The translations under genes and the position numbers were made by a program. A stretch of DNA of 64,000 nt from contig OY740772.1 in the NCBI GenBank assembly GCA_963513935.1, forward strand, positions 8,884,607 through 8,948,606, read 5' to 3'. The notes beneath the pieces are model-generated. The model ran no database searches. It saw nothing but the letters and a program-made list of their open reading frames with translations, and had not been told where the DNA came from. Shown here piece by piece: positions 1-10,850 of this stretch (positions within the stretch are counted from its first letter, which is position 1; every line of letters starts with the position of its first letter). This DNA is from Aphrophora alni (taxonomy: Eukaryota > Arthropoda > Insecta > Hemiptera > Aphrophoridae).

Positions 1-1063
1 AATGGCATTCCCGAATTCTCGGGAAGAATATTTTGTGAGGTGTGTAGACTTGGGCTGATAGGTCTAGTTACACCTACATTATATTTGGAGTTGTTTGTAA
101 TTATTTTTATAATTGGAATGGAAAGTCCACCAAATTAATTTATTATAATTAACTGATTAAGAACTGATTACTTAGAGTACTGTTGGGTCAAAAGTGAATT
201 GAGACCTCATTGGGTTAAGGTTTACCTTAGCCAATCTTAACCTAACCTAACCTTGGGTATCAAATTAGTTAATTTCCCCTTAAGCAAACATATCACCGTG
301 CAGTTGTAATAATCGCGTAGCAGGGTAGCCAACACATCTACACATTGATTCAATCCCAGCATGTCCAGGATTCAGCAAAGCATAACATAACCCCATCCAA
401 CCGTAACTTCTGAAACAATCCCAAACTAACATTGATCTTCATTTGTTAGAATCCAGAACTTTCAAAGCCACCTGACTGTGTATGTCGTATATCCGCAACA
501 TTTATTTAAATCTTAAGTTTTCTTGTACACATCCCATTAAAGCTGTAATTTCTGACTGAAACTTCTTGCAGCTCACTCATAGAATCTGTTTGAACGAAAG
601 TATTAAAAAAATACTGTCGCCAATTTTAAGGTTAAATTAATTGTCATCACAATTTATTTAAAAGTCCGCGAAACAGAAGAAATAGAACAATGTAAATTGA
701 TTGAAAATCGGTAGATCATTATTTGAGACAAACTAGAAGTTGTAAAAACCTCGGAAGCCCTCTTGGTAGGCATGCAATTGTTATTGTTTTATTCTAGATA
801 ATTGTTAAACCAGTATAAATTGTAACTTTTTTGGGGTTCCTTAAAGGAAGTAATAATACGGGAAATCCGTAATAAAAAACTCAGGATACGAAATAAAATC
901 TGCAGTAACAATTACCCCCCCCCCCCGCCACAACAGAGAAGGAAACTATAGTTGATGCTGAAATTTTGATTTGTTTGAACGTTTTGAGCTCCTAAAGACA
1001 TTTTGATATATTAATTTTTTTATCATTTATTTAACATTATTATAAATAAACTTTTGAAAAGAA
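1..1063. other. AT-rich DNA with no recognisable gene
   Basis: No coding signal is visible. A short decayed CCTAA run at about 228-256 resembles the TTAGG arrays found elsewhere in the window. A run of 12 C lies at 915-926. Nothing else is recognised. Confidence 0.5.
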
Positions 1064-1400
1064 TAATACTAATCAGATTTGATGTAAATTGGTTTAATCT
1101 GCTGTTTTAAGTTATTGTTATATTCGTTGCTATAGTTTGTATGCAAAATCACAAAGTCAAACACATATTGATATTAGGTACAAATCAGTCAATTACATTT
1201 GATATAATTGGGTTTAATTAGCTGTTTTAGTTATGAATTGTTATATTGGTTGTTACAGTTTGAAATAAATCACAAAATCAAACAGATATTTTGGCATTAG
1301 GTATGAATCAATTTGATGCAATTGGGTTTAATCAGCTGTTTTAAGTCATTGTTATACTGGTTGATATAGTTTGTATGTAAAATCATAAAATCAAATTTAA
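1064..1400. repeat. Three-copy tandem repeat, unit about 120 bp
   Basis: Three diverged units follow each other, starting near 1064, 1181 and 1307. Each has a block reading TTTGATNNAATTGGGTTTAAT, then AGCTGTTTTA, then a block ending in AATCACAAAATCAAA. The divergence suggests an old local duplication. No coding capacity is seen. Confidence 0.7.
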
Positions 1401-2825
1401 AACATTTTCCAGTTGGTGTTACATTGGTCTATGCTAGGTTTAATCTGTCTTCTTGCCGTAAAGAATTCAACATATAGAGATGAGTATTTCCTCATTGGAA
1501 AGCTTAATGTCTGAGGATGAATATTTTATATAGAACATGACGCGATCTAATTCACGGTCATGAGGGCACTTTTGCGGGGTTGTTGAAATTTTTTTGGCGA
1601 CAACCATATAAAAAAAATGAGGCAACACTCGAAAGTGACAATTTTTTTTTTTCAAAATCAACCAAAATAGCCAACATAGGGAGGGTTTTTTACCCAGTTA
1701 TTTAGATTACGTATGTATAGTTTTAAATTATGTTGTGCATCCAAAAGTGTTGTAAATATAACCAAGGTAAGAGTTACCGCTTATTGAAATTCTCAACTCC
1801 GAGATTAAGAGTAATTGAATATCTAAAAAAAATTCTTGTTAAAACACATTACCCATTGTAGGATATAATTTTATATTTATTATCATTTATGTTATTATTC
1901 ATGACAATGGAAAATGTTTTCTTAAATTAGGAAATATTTTCTTCTTTAATGTAAAGAGTTAAATGTGATAATTTACAATCACTGCGACTGAATCACAGTT
2001 CAGACAGAAAACTACCCACGTTTCCCAAATTCCCCCAAGATACCTGCCACCAATAGTTGCAAGTTATGTAAAAGCAAGATACCAGGAAGTCGGTACGAGC
2101 TAGCCTAGGTCGGTCACCCAGTGCTCGGGGCGAACCCGACGTTATGTAACCACACAAAATTAACTATCTTTTACATAATATAATCACGTATTGAAAGAAA
2201 TTCTTTGTTTTAATTAGTTAAATGTTTGAGTTTACCTGAGGCTATGTGGGAGTGAAATAAAATATGTGATTTTATATCGGGGAATTCCTGTGTGTTTACG
2301 GACTGATTCCATGCGTGTAATTAATGATTTGTTAAGCTTGTGTCTGTTGTAATGTAGACAGTGAAATATTGCTTTGTTAAATAGATAGAAAACTTTGAAT
2401 TTTTCTCTTTGGATTACTCACAACGTGAGACAAAACATTTGGGGGAGGGGGGGGGGGTAGATGACAACTGTTTTCACTGAAAAGTGCTCTACAGAAAAGT
2501 CGAATCTATTTCATTGAATTTAATATGTAAGTTTATTTTTGCAATATCTCAAGGAATTGTTTATATTTTTGATAACTAAAATTAATTTCTACTGCCCATA
2601 AGACAAAAACTCAAAATTTCTATGTAACCAAACGTTGCCAAAATAACCCCACATACCAAATTGATTTTTCGGTCTACTTTTTAAAAATAGTACTGATGAT
2701 TTCTTTTGTTTTTTAGCACAATGGTACCTGTTTATGAAACACCTGAAAAACGATATGTAGCGTACATTTTATCAACTTAAGAATTTCTGCAAATTGGACT
2801 CAACGTCCATAATTTCAATGTCTAA
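1401..2825. other. Intergenic DNA, nothing recognised
   Basis: The only open frame, 64 codons on the minus strand near 1467-1661, runs through homopolymers and is not convincing. A G-rich tract with 11 consecutive G lies at 2447-2457. The block near 2051-2150 is less AT-rich and has a tRNA B-box-like string on the minus strand, but no tRNA fold was found. Confidence 0.4.
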
Positions 2826-4000
2826 AATACAGGGTGTCCGTAACCGTGCCACCATTGTGATCTGTTAAACCACAAGATTACAGCGTAATTTAAACGGATG
2901 ATTTCACTTAATTTTTAGTTACTGTTAAAGATATTAAATTGAAATTTCGAAATTCGTCCGCCATTTTTAAATATGGCAACCAATTGTTTAATTTCCTATT
3001 GAACTTCCCATATTTAATGGTTCTTTCGGATTTTAAACTCTTTTATTCTTGACATAATTTTTGTCAATAGTTGAGGAGCAGCCATCAAAATATTTAAAAA
3101 CTGAATGTTTTTTTTATGTTTAGCCGCCATTATACAGGGTGTTTCACGAACAAACGGAAATAATTTCAGGACGAATTCTACGGCCAAAAATAATAAAAAA
3201 CGTTCACATGAACATAGCTCCTTTAACTTATGCAATTAGTAAGATTATGAGTTTAAATTTGGTATGTGCATTGTTTATATTATTGTTTTAACAAAATACC
3301 AAGATCTAAAACTTTACTAAGTAAATATTTAAAATGGTGACCGTTGAAATTTTCTTAAATCAAATATCTTGAAAACCGTAAATTTTACAAAAATGTTAAA
3401 AGAGACTATTTAAAAAAAATTTAATTGCAAACAAAGTTGGTTTTAATTTTATTTTACCTTGAAAAACAATTATCGTCATAAAACGTAAAATGAAAAAAAA
3501 TTGTAATTGCCAAGAACACGCTAAACATCATGGTACCTACTATTTATTTCATACAGTATCAATAACTGGTGGTAAAAAGCAATATTTGTTTATCATAATT
3601 CAAAAAGCATACATTCAAAAAGTATACCTTTTGGCTGTAACAATAGCTATTTACCTTTAAAATAAACAACAACAAATATTGAAAAACCGATGTTTTAATT
3701 TTTAAAACCGCCATTTTATCTTTGTACAACCATAATGACCGACATTTTTATGAAGTTTGAAGTTTCCCTTGGAATTCGTGCGAACTTTTCGAAAAATCGA
3801 TGTAAATTACACTTACCACAAATTAAATATTTGAACTTCTTTGGAGAGTCCCAAGATCATCATTAGGTAATATTAAAAATTTCAAATTTTTATTTCGTTT
3901 AATAATTCTGATCTTTATGAACTATTACCCGCCTATCTCTTCAGTTTATCTTACGATTTTCATAAGAAATTGTTAAAATTTCAAAATCCTGCAAGGATCA
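2826..4000. repeat. Decayed fragments of the ACAGGGTG foldback family
   Basis: Two family-type termini occur at 2829 (ACAGGGTGTCC) and 3134 (ACAGGGTGTTTCACG). The stretch has the family's typical interior phrases: GCCGCCATTTT-like strings at about 2960, 3123 and 3710, and phrases like ATATCTTGAAAACCG. The first terminus and its following block (ACCGTGCCACCATT, then CACAAGATTACAG) match a decayed copy near 28766-28990. Arms are too eroded to pair end to end. Confidence 0.5.
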
Positions 4001-4218
4001 ATTTCATCCTAATATTGTTGCAACCTTATGTCAATTAAATAGATTAAGCCCTTTAGGTGAAATATTTCTACTAAATTTTGTATATTTAGTTAAATAGGTT
4101 AACAAAATGAATTATAACATAAGTTGACTGTAAATTAAATTTGTATCATTGTTTTAAACCATCAATATCTGCTATTTACTAAAAATTCATTTAAAATATA
4201 AGTGATCGACTCATTTGT

Positions 4219-5165
4219 TTATTTCATTAATCCCTTAGGGGTCGTAAGGCCGTTACAAAAGACTAGATTCCGAGGTTTTTTTAACTCTCTCCAGATCTTG
4301 CTTTCATCCTTTACTTCCTTTCCCATTGTTCTTCTCCAGATTATCATAGCACCGTCATCACCTTCCTCGTGGACTCCACTACAGATTCCGCCGACTGATC
4401 CTATTGTCAGTTCGCCAGAGGGTGTATCCATTGTAACCATTTATTTTATTATTATTATTAAGACTGGGGAGAGTGTTTTATAAAACCTCCTGCACTGCGA
4501 CCTAGTTAGATCTTTTGTGCCCCCCTCTTGTTGGACTCAGGAGAGATCTATGTCTTTGACAAAATTGATCAAACCCTTGGTCGGGAGGTTTAGTAATTCT
4601 TCTTCCGAAATGAAGATGAATTCTAGAGATTTTTGTCTTTTTTGGCATAAGGCCGGGCACTCCATGATGATGTGTTCCATGCGTTCCACCTCTTCACCAC
4701 AGTACCTGCAAGTATCATCGTCCACCAGGCCCATCTTATTTAAGTGATACCTGCAATGGATATGTCCAGTTAGTATACCACAGAGGAGTTTAAGCTCTCT
4801 TCTGCTTAAGTTTAGCACTTCCTTCCCTCTCTTTTTTTTAAGGCTAAGGAATTTCTTGGAATGTCTAAGACCCGGCAATGTATTCCAGGTTCTGTTGATT
4901 ACTTTGTTGGCCCAGTTGGTAATAACCTCCTGGTAGTCCCTGGGGACAAATCCATACATAGGAGATGGCCCTGTAAAGGGTTTGGATGCACCAAGTTTAG
5001 TTTGCTGATATGCTTCCTCGTTGCCTGCTATTCCCTCATGCCCTGGCACCCAGACAAGTTCAACATCCATTGTAACCATACTTCCTCTTTTAATAATCTC
5101 AACTATTTGAAGTTGTCCATATCTTTTCCAGATGTCTCCGTATTTAAATTATCTGGTATTTACTT
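4219..5165 (-). mobile_element. Non-LTR retrotransposon 3' end: RNase H plus C-terminal zinc motif
   Basis: A minus-strand open frame (4537-5079, extendable to a stop near 5148) reads as the end of a LINE polyprotein. It has an RNase H segment with VWVPGHEGIAGNEEAY, then a GP.P..G linker and a W...W segment. A C-terminal zinc-knuckle-like motif follows, with CRYCGEE, EHIIMEC and PAL spaced as in insect I/Jockey-group LINEs (the LOA-like type looks closest). The RNase H Asp expected in GNExAD is Tyr here, so the enzyme is probably dead. The 3' tail runs to about 4219. The 5' part with endonuclease and reverse transcriptase is missing, so this is a 5'-truncated dead copy. Confidence 0.85.
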
Positions 5166-7037
5166 TGAAGATTCGCTTCAGGCGATTATTAATAAATTGT
5201 AATTTGTTTATGGTATTTCTTGTAAAGCTCAGTATTTGATAATCATTTGTAAGTATTGTTATTCACTGGTTTAAAAAAAAAATCTCCTTTGTTGGATAGC
5301 TTCATCCATCCCTGTAGTTTTGGTACCTAAACTACAGGATACGGATCCACTTGTTTTATAACGTTTATTATTAATAATTAGATTATTTTTATTACTAGAT
5401 ATGTTTTATTACCTAAAAGTAAAATATTAACTTCAAAAAGTCTACTTACTTGCCCACACGTTACGCCTTTACAGAGATTTCATCACCTTAAGTTTCCTCC
5501 AAGTTCTTACGACTAGTCAGACTCATCAAACGTACCACAGGTATCACCAGAGGCCTAAAGGACATGTTCAACAAGTGACATGTAGCTTCCAGTCTTGTCA
5601 AAGGTTTCTGTTTCACGAAACAAATAACTTGTAACAAGTGACAAGTAACACGTTATTGATAAGTTGTTTTTCTTCAATTAACTGGAGTTCTCTTTCAGAG
5701 AAGCGAACAAAAACCCAATATATTGCCTTTAGTCGCTGTAGACAGAACCATCAGATATATCTTTATAGAACACAACCTAACCTTAATCTAACCTTTAAAA
5801 CTATTTGATTCTTGGGTTACTTGCTCAAAGACACTTTTAGCTCTCTCATTTGTAGGGTTTGAAATAGTTCGGCAACATATTTATTGATATGTTACAAGCT
5901 TAGTTTTCTGGAGGAGCTGATAGGTGTGTTACAATTTTATGATGCTCTTCACTGTTCGTGAATTGATTACTTGGTACTTGTATACTACATGGACTTTCCT
6001 TCTTTTTTGTAAGTTCAAACCTCGACGTTGAGAGTTGATTTATACTCTCGAAACGTTGAATAATTAGATTTGATGGAACATATTCTTATAAACTATATAA
6101 ATAACACAAGCAATAACTTTAAAAGCAGAATCGTCAACAGGTTAAATTATTGAAATGAAACTGATTTAGATCCTGAAAATAAATAATTAACTATTTCTTA
6201 AGAAAGTTATGTAGAGTAAACACCCAATTAACTTTATTCTAAGACTAAGCCCGAGGAAATTGATCCGACCTTGTCTGCCAGTTAGCAGTCTGGTAATTAC
6301 GATACAAAATGTTCAACTATCGATAACAATAAGTCAATTTGATATTACTGAACGTTTAATTGTATTGAGAGAAGGCTGTTGTTGTTTTAGAAAAAGATTA
6401 GTAAATCAGTACTCCAAACAGCAATCTTGGTTACACTACTCCACTGCGTGTAGTTTACACACAACTATACTAAACGACATCGATGGTATTGTAGTTTGTA
6501 TAGAATTATGAATGACCTCCTTGTGGTTCTAGTAGCTAAAGCTCTCGAAGCTAGCAAATCCTAGTCACTAAGCTAAAATTACGGTGACAGGAACTCAATG
6601 TGCTGACCACACATCGCCCTACGAAAACTGTCTAGACCCACAACGAGCTGTTTTGAAGGGGGGGGGGGTGCATTTAGAGCTGATTTCCCTTGATAGAGGG
6701 TTGAAACGTAACGAACGTTGTAACTCGAAAACTATTCAACCGATTTTAATGATTTTTTTCACATATTTAACATGACAATATGTCGGTTATGAAAAAGGTG
6801 AATTTTAAATTTTCGACCTTCGTTAAAAGTTCTAACGACTAGAAATTATACACTAAGTCTTTAGGAATTTACAATTCAGCTGAGATTTCTTTAAATTATA
6901 AACCGTTTTAACATTTTGTTACCTTAAAAACAAATTTCACAAATTTAATAACACTTGATTCATTAGAATAATCGTAAAATAAAATTGAGGTTATGTTAAC
7001 AATAAAAAAAAAGAAAGAAAAGATTATCATCATAATA
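5166..7037. other. Intergenic DNA with short repeat traces
   Basis: No gene is seen. At 6023-6061 a perfect 6-bp hairpin (GAGAGT / ACTCTC) is followed by GAAACGTTG. This resembles the hairpin-GAAACG signatures elsewhere in the window but lacks the CTGANGA core. A run of 11 G lies at 6658-6668. The block at 6700-6830 carries the common insect repeat phrase AACTATTCAACCGATTTT and is probably transposon-derived. Confidence 0.4.
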
Positions 7038-7879
7038 TACAGGGTGTTCTGAAATTTCTTGTCTAAACTTCATGAACTGATTGGGTAGGACACAATATAC
7101 AAGAACTGCTTTATAACATGTAGTTTCATCTTGCTTAGTTTTCCAACTGTCCGCCATTTTGTTTTCTACAAAAATACATAACTTTTTACATAGATAGGAT
7201 ATCGAGTTAAGATTAGGTATATGTATTTTTTTATGTAACTTTTTACTCTTGTAAAAAAAAAAAAAATCGTATATTTTCAAAATGGCTGCTGTTTCAAATT
7301 TTTAATTTTGATTATCTCGAAGAAAGTAGTTGATATGAGTAGCTTTTTGGTGGGATAATTCAAATTAGATGGATGGATTATTTTGTTGTTATTACAAAAT
7401 TGTCAGAATTGAACAAAATTTTGGTTTTAGCCTAATCTTGGGTCTTTTAGATAATTATCAAGAAAAAAGTTTCTGTTTTTTTGTCGATGATTTGATTATC
7501 CTTCAAGTTACAGTAAAATTACAAAACTGTTTTCTATTTCAATTAAAAAGAAATTTTTTGTTTCTTCTTATTTTTCATAAAGTTAACGGTTTCTGAGATA
7601 TTTGATATTAAAAAGTTTATACTGTAGCCATTTTGAAAATATACAAAATAAATTCTGTTTTTGGAGCACTTGTAAAATATGTGTATACCAAATTTGAACT
7701 TCATTTCTTTCTTTTTTTTTCCAAAGTTATATCGTTTTTGTAAAAAATATATTAAAAAAAATGGCGGATAGAAATAAAAGAAGGAAAATGGGATTATATA
7801 CAATATGGCATATCTTGTATATTTTGTCCTACCCAATCAGTTTTTAGAGTTTAATTGAATAATTTTTGGACACTCTTAA
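7038..7879. mobile_element. Foldback (long inverted repeat) element, about 840 bp
   Basis: The left arm starts TACAGGGTGTTCTGAAA at 7038. The right arm ends in GGACACTCTTA near 7878. The arms are inverted copies: CTGATTGGGTAGGACA at about 7078 matches TGTCCTACCCAATCAG near 7826 after reverse complementing, and both are followed inwards by AATATACAAGA. The interior has opposing GTCCGCCATTTT and AAATGGCGGAT strings. There is no open frame worth calling. It would form a long imperfect hairpin if transcribed. Confidence 0.75.
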
Positions 7880-7924
7880 TGCTATTTCCGTTTTCTTTTC
7901 CCTCCTTTTTTGTATGACAAAATA

Positions 7925-8000
7925 CCCTCAATGGCTCACTATAGTGAGTACTGGTGTAACAATCCCGAGGAATCTAGCTGGATCTACACATTTTTGCGTT
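7925..8000 (+). repeat. Left end of the dispersed element that seeds the satellite
   Basis: It begins near CCTCAATGGCTCACTATAGTGAG; the inner CTCACTATAGTGAG is a perfect palindrome. The same palindrome begins the relative at 45305. The block continues through GGATCTACACATTTTT into the first TTAGG tract of the satellite. It is likely the end of a non-autonomous mobile element whose interior was amplified. Confidence 0.6.
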
Positions 8001-10080
8001 AGGTTAGGTTAGGTTGCATTAGATCCTTCTCTTTTACCTTCTCGGGTCACTATAAGCTAGCTGTTCTCTTACAAACCTGACGCTATTAGAGAATTCCAAG
8101 GTTAGGTTAGGTTAGGTTAGGTTAGGTTGCATTAGATCCTTCTCTTTTACCTTATCGGGTCTCTATAAGTTAATTGTTCTCTTACAAACCTGACACTATT
8201 AGAGAATTCCAAGGATATGTTAGGTTAGGTTAGGTTAGGTTGCATTAGATCCTTCTCTTTTACCTTATCGGGTCTCTATAAGCTAGCTGTTCTCTTACAA
8301 ACCTGACGCTATTAGAGAATTCCAAGGATATGTCAGGTTAGGTTAGGTTATGTTGCATTAGATCCTTCTCTTTTACCTTATCGGGTCTCTATAAGTTAAT
8401 TGTTCTCTTACAAACCTGACACTATTAGAGAATTCCAAGGATATGTTAGGTTAGGTTGCATTAGATCCTTCTCTTTTACCTTCTCGGGTCTCTATAAGCT
8501 AACTGTTCTCTTACAAACCTGACGCTATTAGAGAATTCCAAGGATATGTCAGGTTAGGTTAGGTTAGGTTGCATTAGATCCTTCTCTTTTACCTTCTCGG
8601 GTCACTATAAGCTAGATGTTCTCTTACAAACCTGACACTATTAGAGAATTCCAAGGATATGTTAGGTTAGGTTGCATTAGATCCTTCTCTTTTACCTTAT
8701 CGGGTCTCTATAAGCTAGCTGTTCTCTTACAAACCTGACACTATTAGAGAATTCCAAGGATATGTTAGGTTAGGTTGCATTAGATCCTTCTCTTTTACCT
8801 TATCGGGTCACTATAAGCTAGATGTTCTCTTACAAACCTGACACTATTAGAGAATTCCAAGGATATGTTAGGTTAGGTTGCATTAGATCCTTCTCTTTTA
8901 CCTTCTCGGGTCTCTATAAGCTAACTGTTCTCTTACAAACCTGACGCTATTAGAGAATTCCAAGGATATGTCAGGTTAGGTTAGGTTAGGTTGCATTAGA
9001 TCCTTCTCTTTTACCTTCTCGGGTCACTATAAGCTAGATGTTCTCTTACAAACCTGACACTATTAGAGAATTCCAAGGATATGTTAGGTTAGGTTGCATT
9101 AGATCCTTCTCTTTTACCTTATCGGGTCTCTATAAGCTAGCTGTTCTCTTACAAACCTGACACTATTAGAGAATTCCAAGGATATGTTAGGTTAGGTTGC
9201 ATTAGATCCTTCTCTTTTACCTTATCGGGTCACTATAAGCTAGATGTTCTCTTACAAACCTGACACTATTAGAGAATTCCAAGGATATGTTAGGTTAGGT
9301 TGCATTAGATCCTTCTCTTTTACCTTCTCGGGTCTCTATAAGCTAACTGTTCTCTTACAAACCTGACGCTATTAGAGAATTCCAAGGATATGTCAGGTTA
9401 GGTTAGGTTAGGTTGCATTAGATCCTTCTCTTTTACCTTCTCGGGTCACTATAAGCTAGATGTTCTCTTACAAACCTGACACTATTAGAGAATTCCAAGG
9501 ATATGTTAGGTTAGGTTGCATTAGATCCTTCTCTTTTACCTTCTCGGGTCTCTATAAGCTAGCTGTTCTCTTACAAACCTGACACTATTAGAGAATTCCA
9601 AGGATATGTTAGGTTAGGTTGCATTAGATCCTTCTCTTTTACCTTATCGGGTCACTATAAGCTAGATGTTCTCTTACAAACCTGACGCTATTAGAAAATT
9701 CCAAGCATAGGTTAGGTTAGGTTAGGTTAGGTTAGGTTAGGTTAGGTTAGGTTAGGATAGGTTAGGTTGCATTAGATCCTTCTCTTTTACCTTCTCGGTC
9801 TCTATAAGCTAGCTGTTGTCTTACAAACCTGATGCTATTAGAGAATTCAAAGGATAGGATAGGTTAGGTTAGGTTAGGTTAGGTTAGGTTAGGTTAGGTT
9901 AGGTTAGGTTATGTTAGGTTAGGTTAGGTTAGGTTGCATTAGATCCTTCTCTTTTACCTTCTCGGGTCTCTATAAGCTACCTGTTCTCTTACAAATCTGA
10001 CGCTATTAGAGAATTTCAAGGATAGGGCTGTTTATTTTATATCCTTTTATTCTTTCTTTATAAGGTGATGATGACCACCG
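8001..10080 (+). repeat. Satellite array: 90-bp body joined by TTAGG linkers, 422-bp higher-order unit
   Basis: About 18 monomers follow each other. Each has a body starting GCATTAGATCCTTCTC and ending AGAGAATTCCAAGG, linked to the next by ATATG and two to many TTAGG repeats. Monomers are 103 or 113 bp depending on linker length. Monomer variants (CTTCTC versus CTTATC, GGTCTC versus GGTCAC, GACGC versus GACAC) recur in a fixed order of four. This gives a 422-bp higher-order unit in three near-identical copies at 8458, 8880 and 9302. Later monomers near 9720-9930 carry much longer TTAGG linkers. The array ends in GGATAGGGCTG and then TTATAAGGTGATGATGAC, a tail shared with the relative at 47.5 kb. 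Confidence 0.92.
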
Positions 10081-10805
10081 TTTTTTCGTCTTTGGACAAT
10101 AATTATGACAAAAATATCACAACAACTTTCTCACACAAAAATTCATATGAAAATATGTACATTACGAAACGAATGATATTTTTTTTAAGACATCGAATTG
10201 TTAATGGCGGCATTCAAGGTTTTAATAGACTATACTAACTAAGATGCTTGCTGCTCACTTGTCTGTCATTTGATGGCAACTTATTAACCTAGTTAATAAT
10301 AAAACATGCCTAAGAAAATCTAGTTCTATAAATAGTATGCGCACAGAAAATATTTATGCTCTAGGGTATAGCCTAATTAGACTATTGTTTAATCCTGGCG
10401 CATCCTAAAAAATATTTCCTTTTCGTCTTTTACGCCGTTATCACGATTATCAATACTACAGCCACCTTAGAAAAGATAAATCAAGGTTTTTCCGATAAAT
10501 ATTTCCCGGAAACTACTACATGATATTAATCCCACTTATGGAATATATTAATGCCAACCTACGTGTTTTAATAGTTTGAATTTAACTCAAGGTTATTGGA
10601 TTGAGATCACGTACGGATTTTGTTGGTTAAACATTGAAATCCCCAATTAATATCTTCAAATATCAATTCAAGACTAGTTTTAATTATTTTCGAAATATTT
10701 AAAAGTTAATAAAGTCGGAGAAGGTGTACAGGTGGGGAGTGTGACGTAGGGAAGTGTGCAGAGAGAACTTGGTGAATGCTGGTCTATTATATCTTGTGCT
10801 TGCAG
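10081..10805 (+). promoter_or_regulatory. Presumed upstream region of the secreted-protein gene
   Basis: This AT-rich stretch lies between the satellite and the first coding exon. No clear TATA box sits at a sensible distance. TGCAGTCTG at 10801 is compatible with an arthropod initiator (TCAGT-like). Equally, TATTATATCTTGTGCTTGCAG ending at 10805 looks like a 3' splice site, so a noncoding first exon further upstream is possible. The promoter is therefore placed only by inference. Confidence 0.3.
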
Positions 10806-10830
10806 TCTGTGAACATCGCCGAGGACAAAA

Positions 10831-10850
10831 ATGAAAATCACAACTTTATT
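10831..10850 (+). CDS. Coding exon 1 of the secreted-protein gene
   Basis: This tiny exon encodes the first six residues (MKITTL) plus two bases of codon seven. The ATG has an A-rich upstream context (GACAAAAATG). The donor is a consensus GTAAGT at 10851. The phase left over (two bases) is completed exactly by the G that opens exon 2, restoring a leucine within a textbook hydrophobic signal sequence. That fit across 32.8 kb is the main support for this start. The next in-frame candidate inside exon 2 is a TTG, which would lack the basic signal-peptide start. Confidence 0.8.

Noticed and set aside
2051..2150. Possible tRNA-like promoter on the minus strand (GGGTTCGCCCCGA)
   Set aside because: The B-box-like string is good, but no cloverleaf or matching A box was found and no second copy was noticed in the window.
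6019..6061. Hammerhead-like motif with perfect GAGAGT/ACTCTC hairpin and GAAACGTTG
   Set aside because: The CTGANGA half is not present (CGACGTT instead), so only part of the signature exists.
7369..7836. Overlapping 75- and 97-codon frames on opposite strands
   Set aside because: They are low-complexity translations of a foldback element.
8001..10026. CRISPR-like array of regular repeats
   Set aside because: Repeats and linkers are both repetitive, units are adjacent and the context is eukaryotic; it is a satellite.
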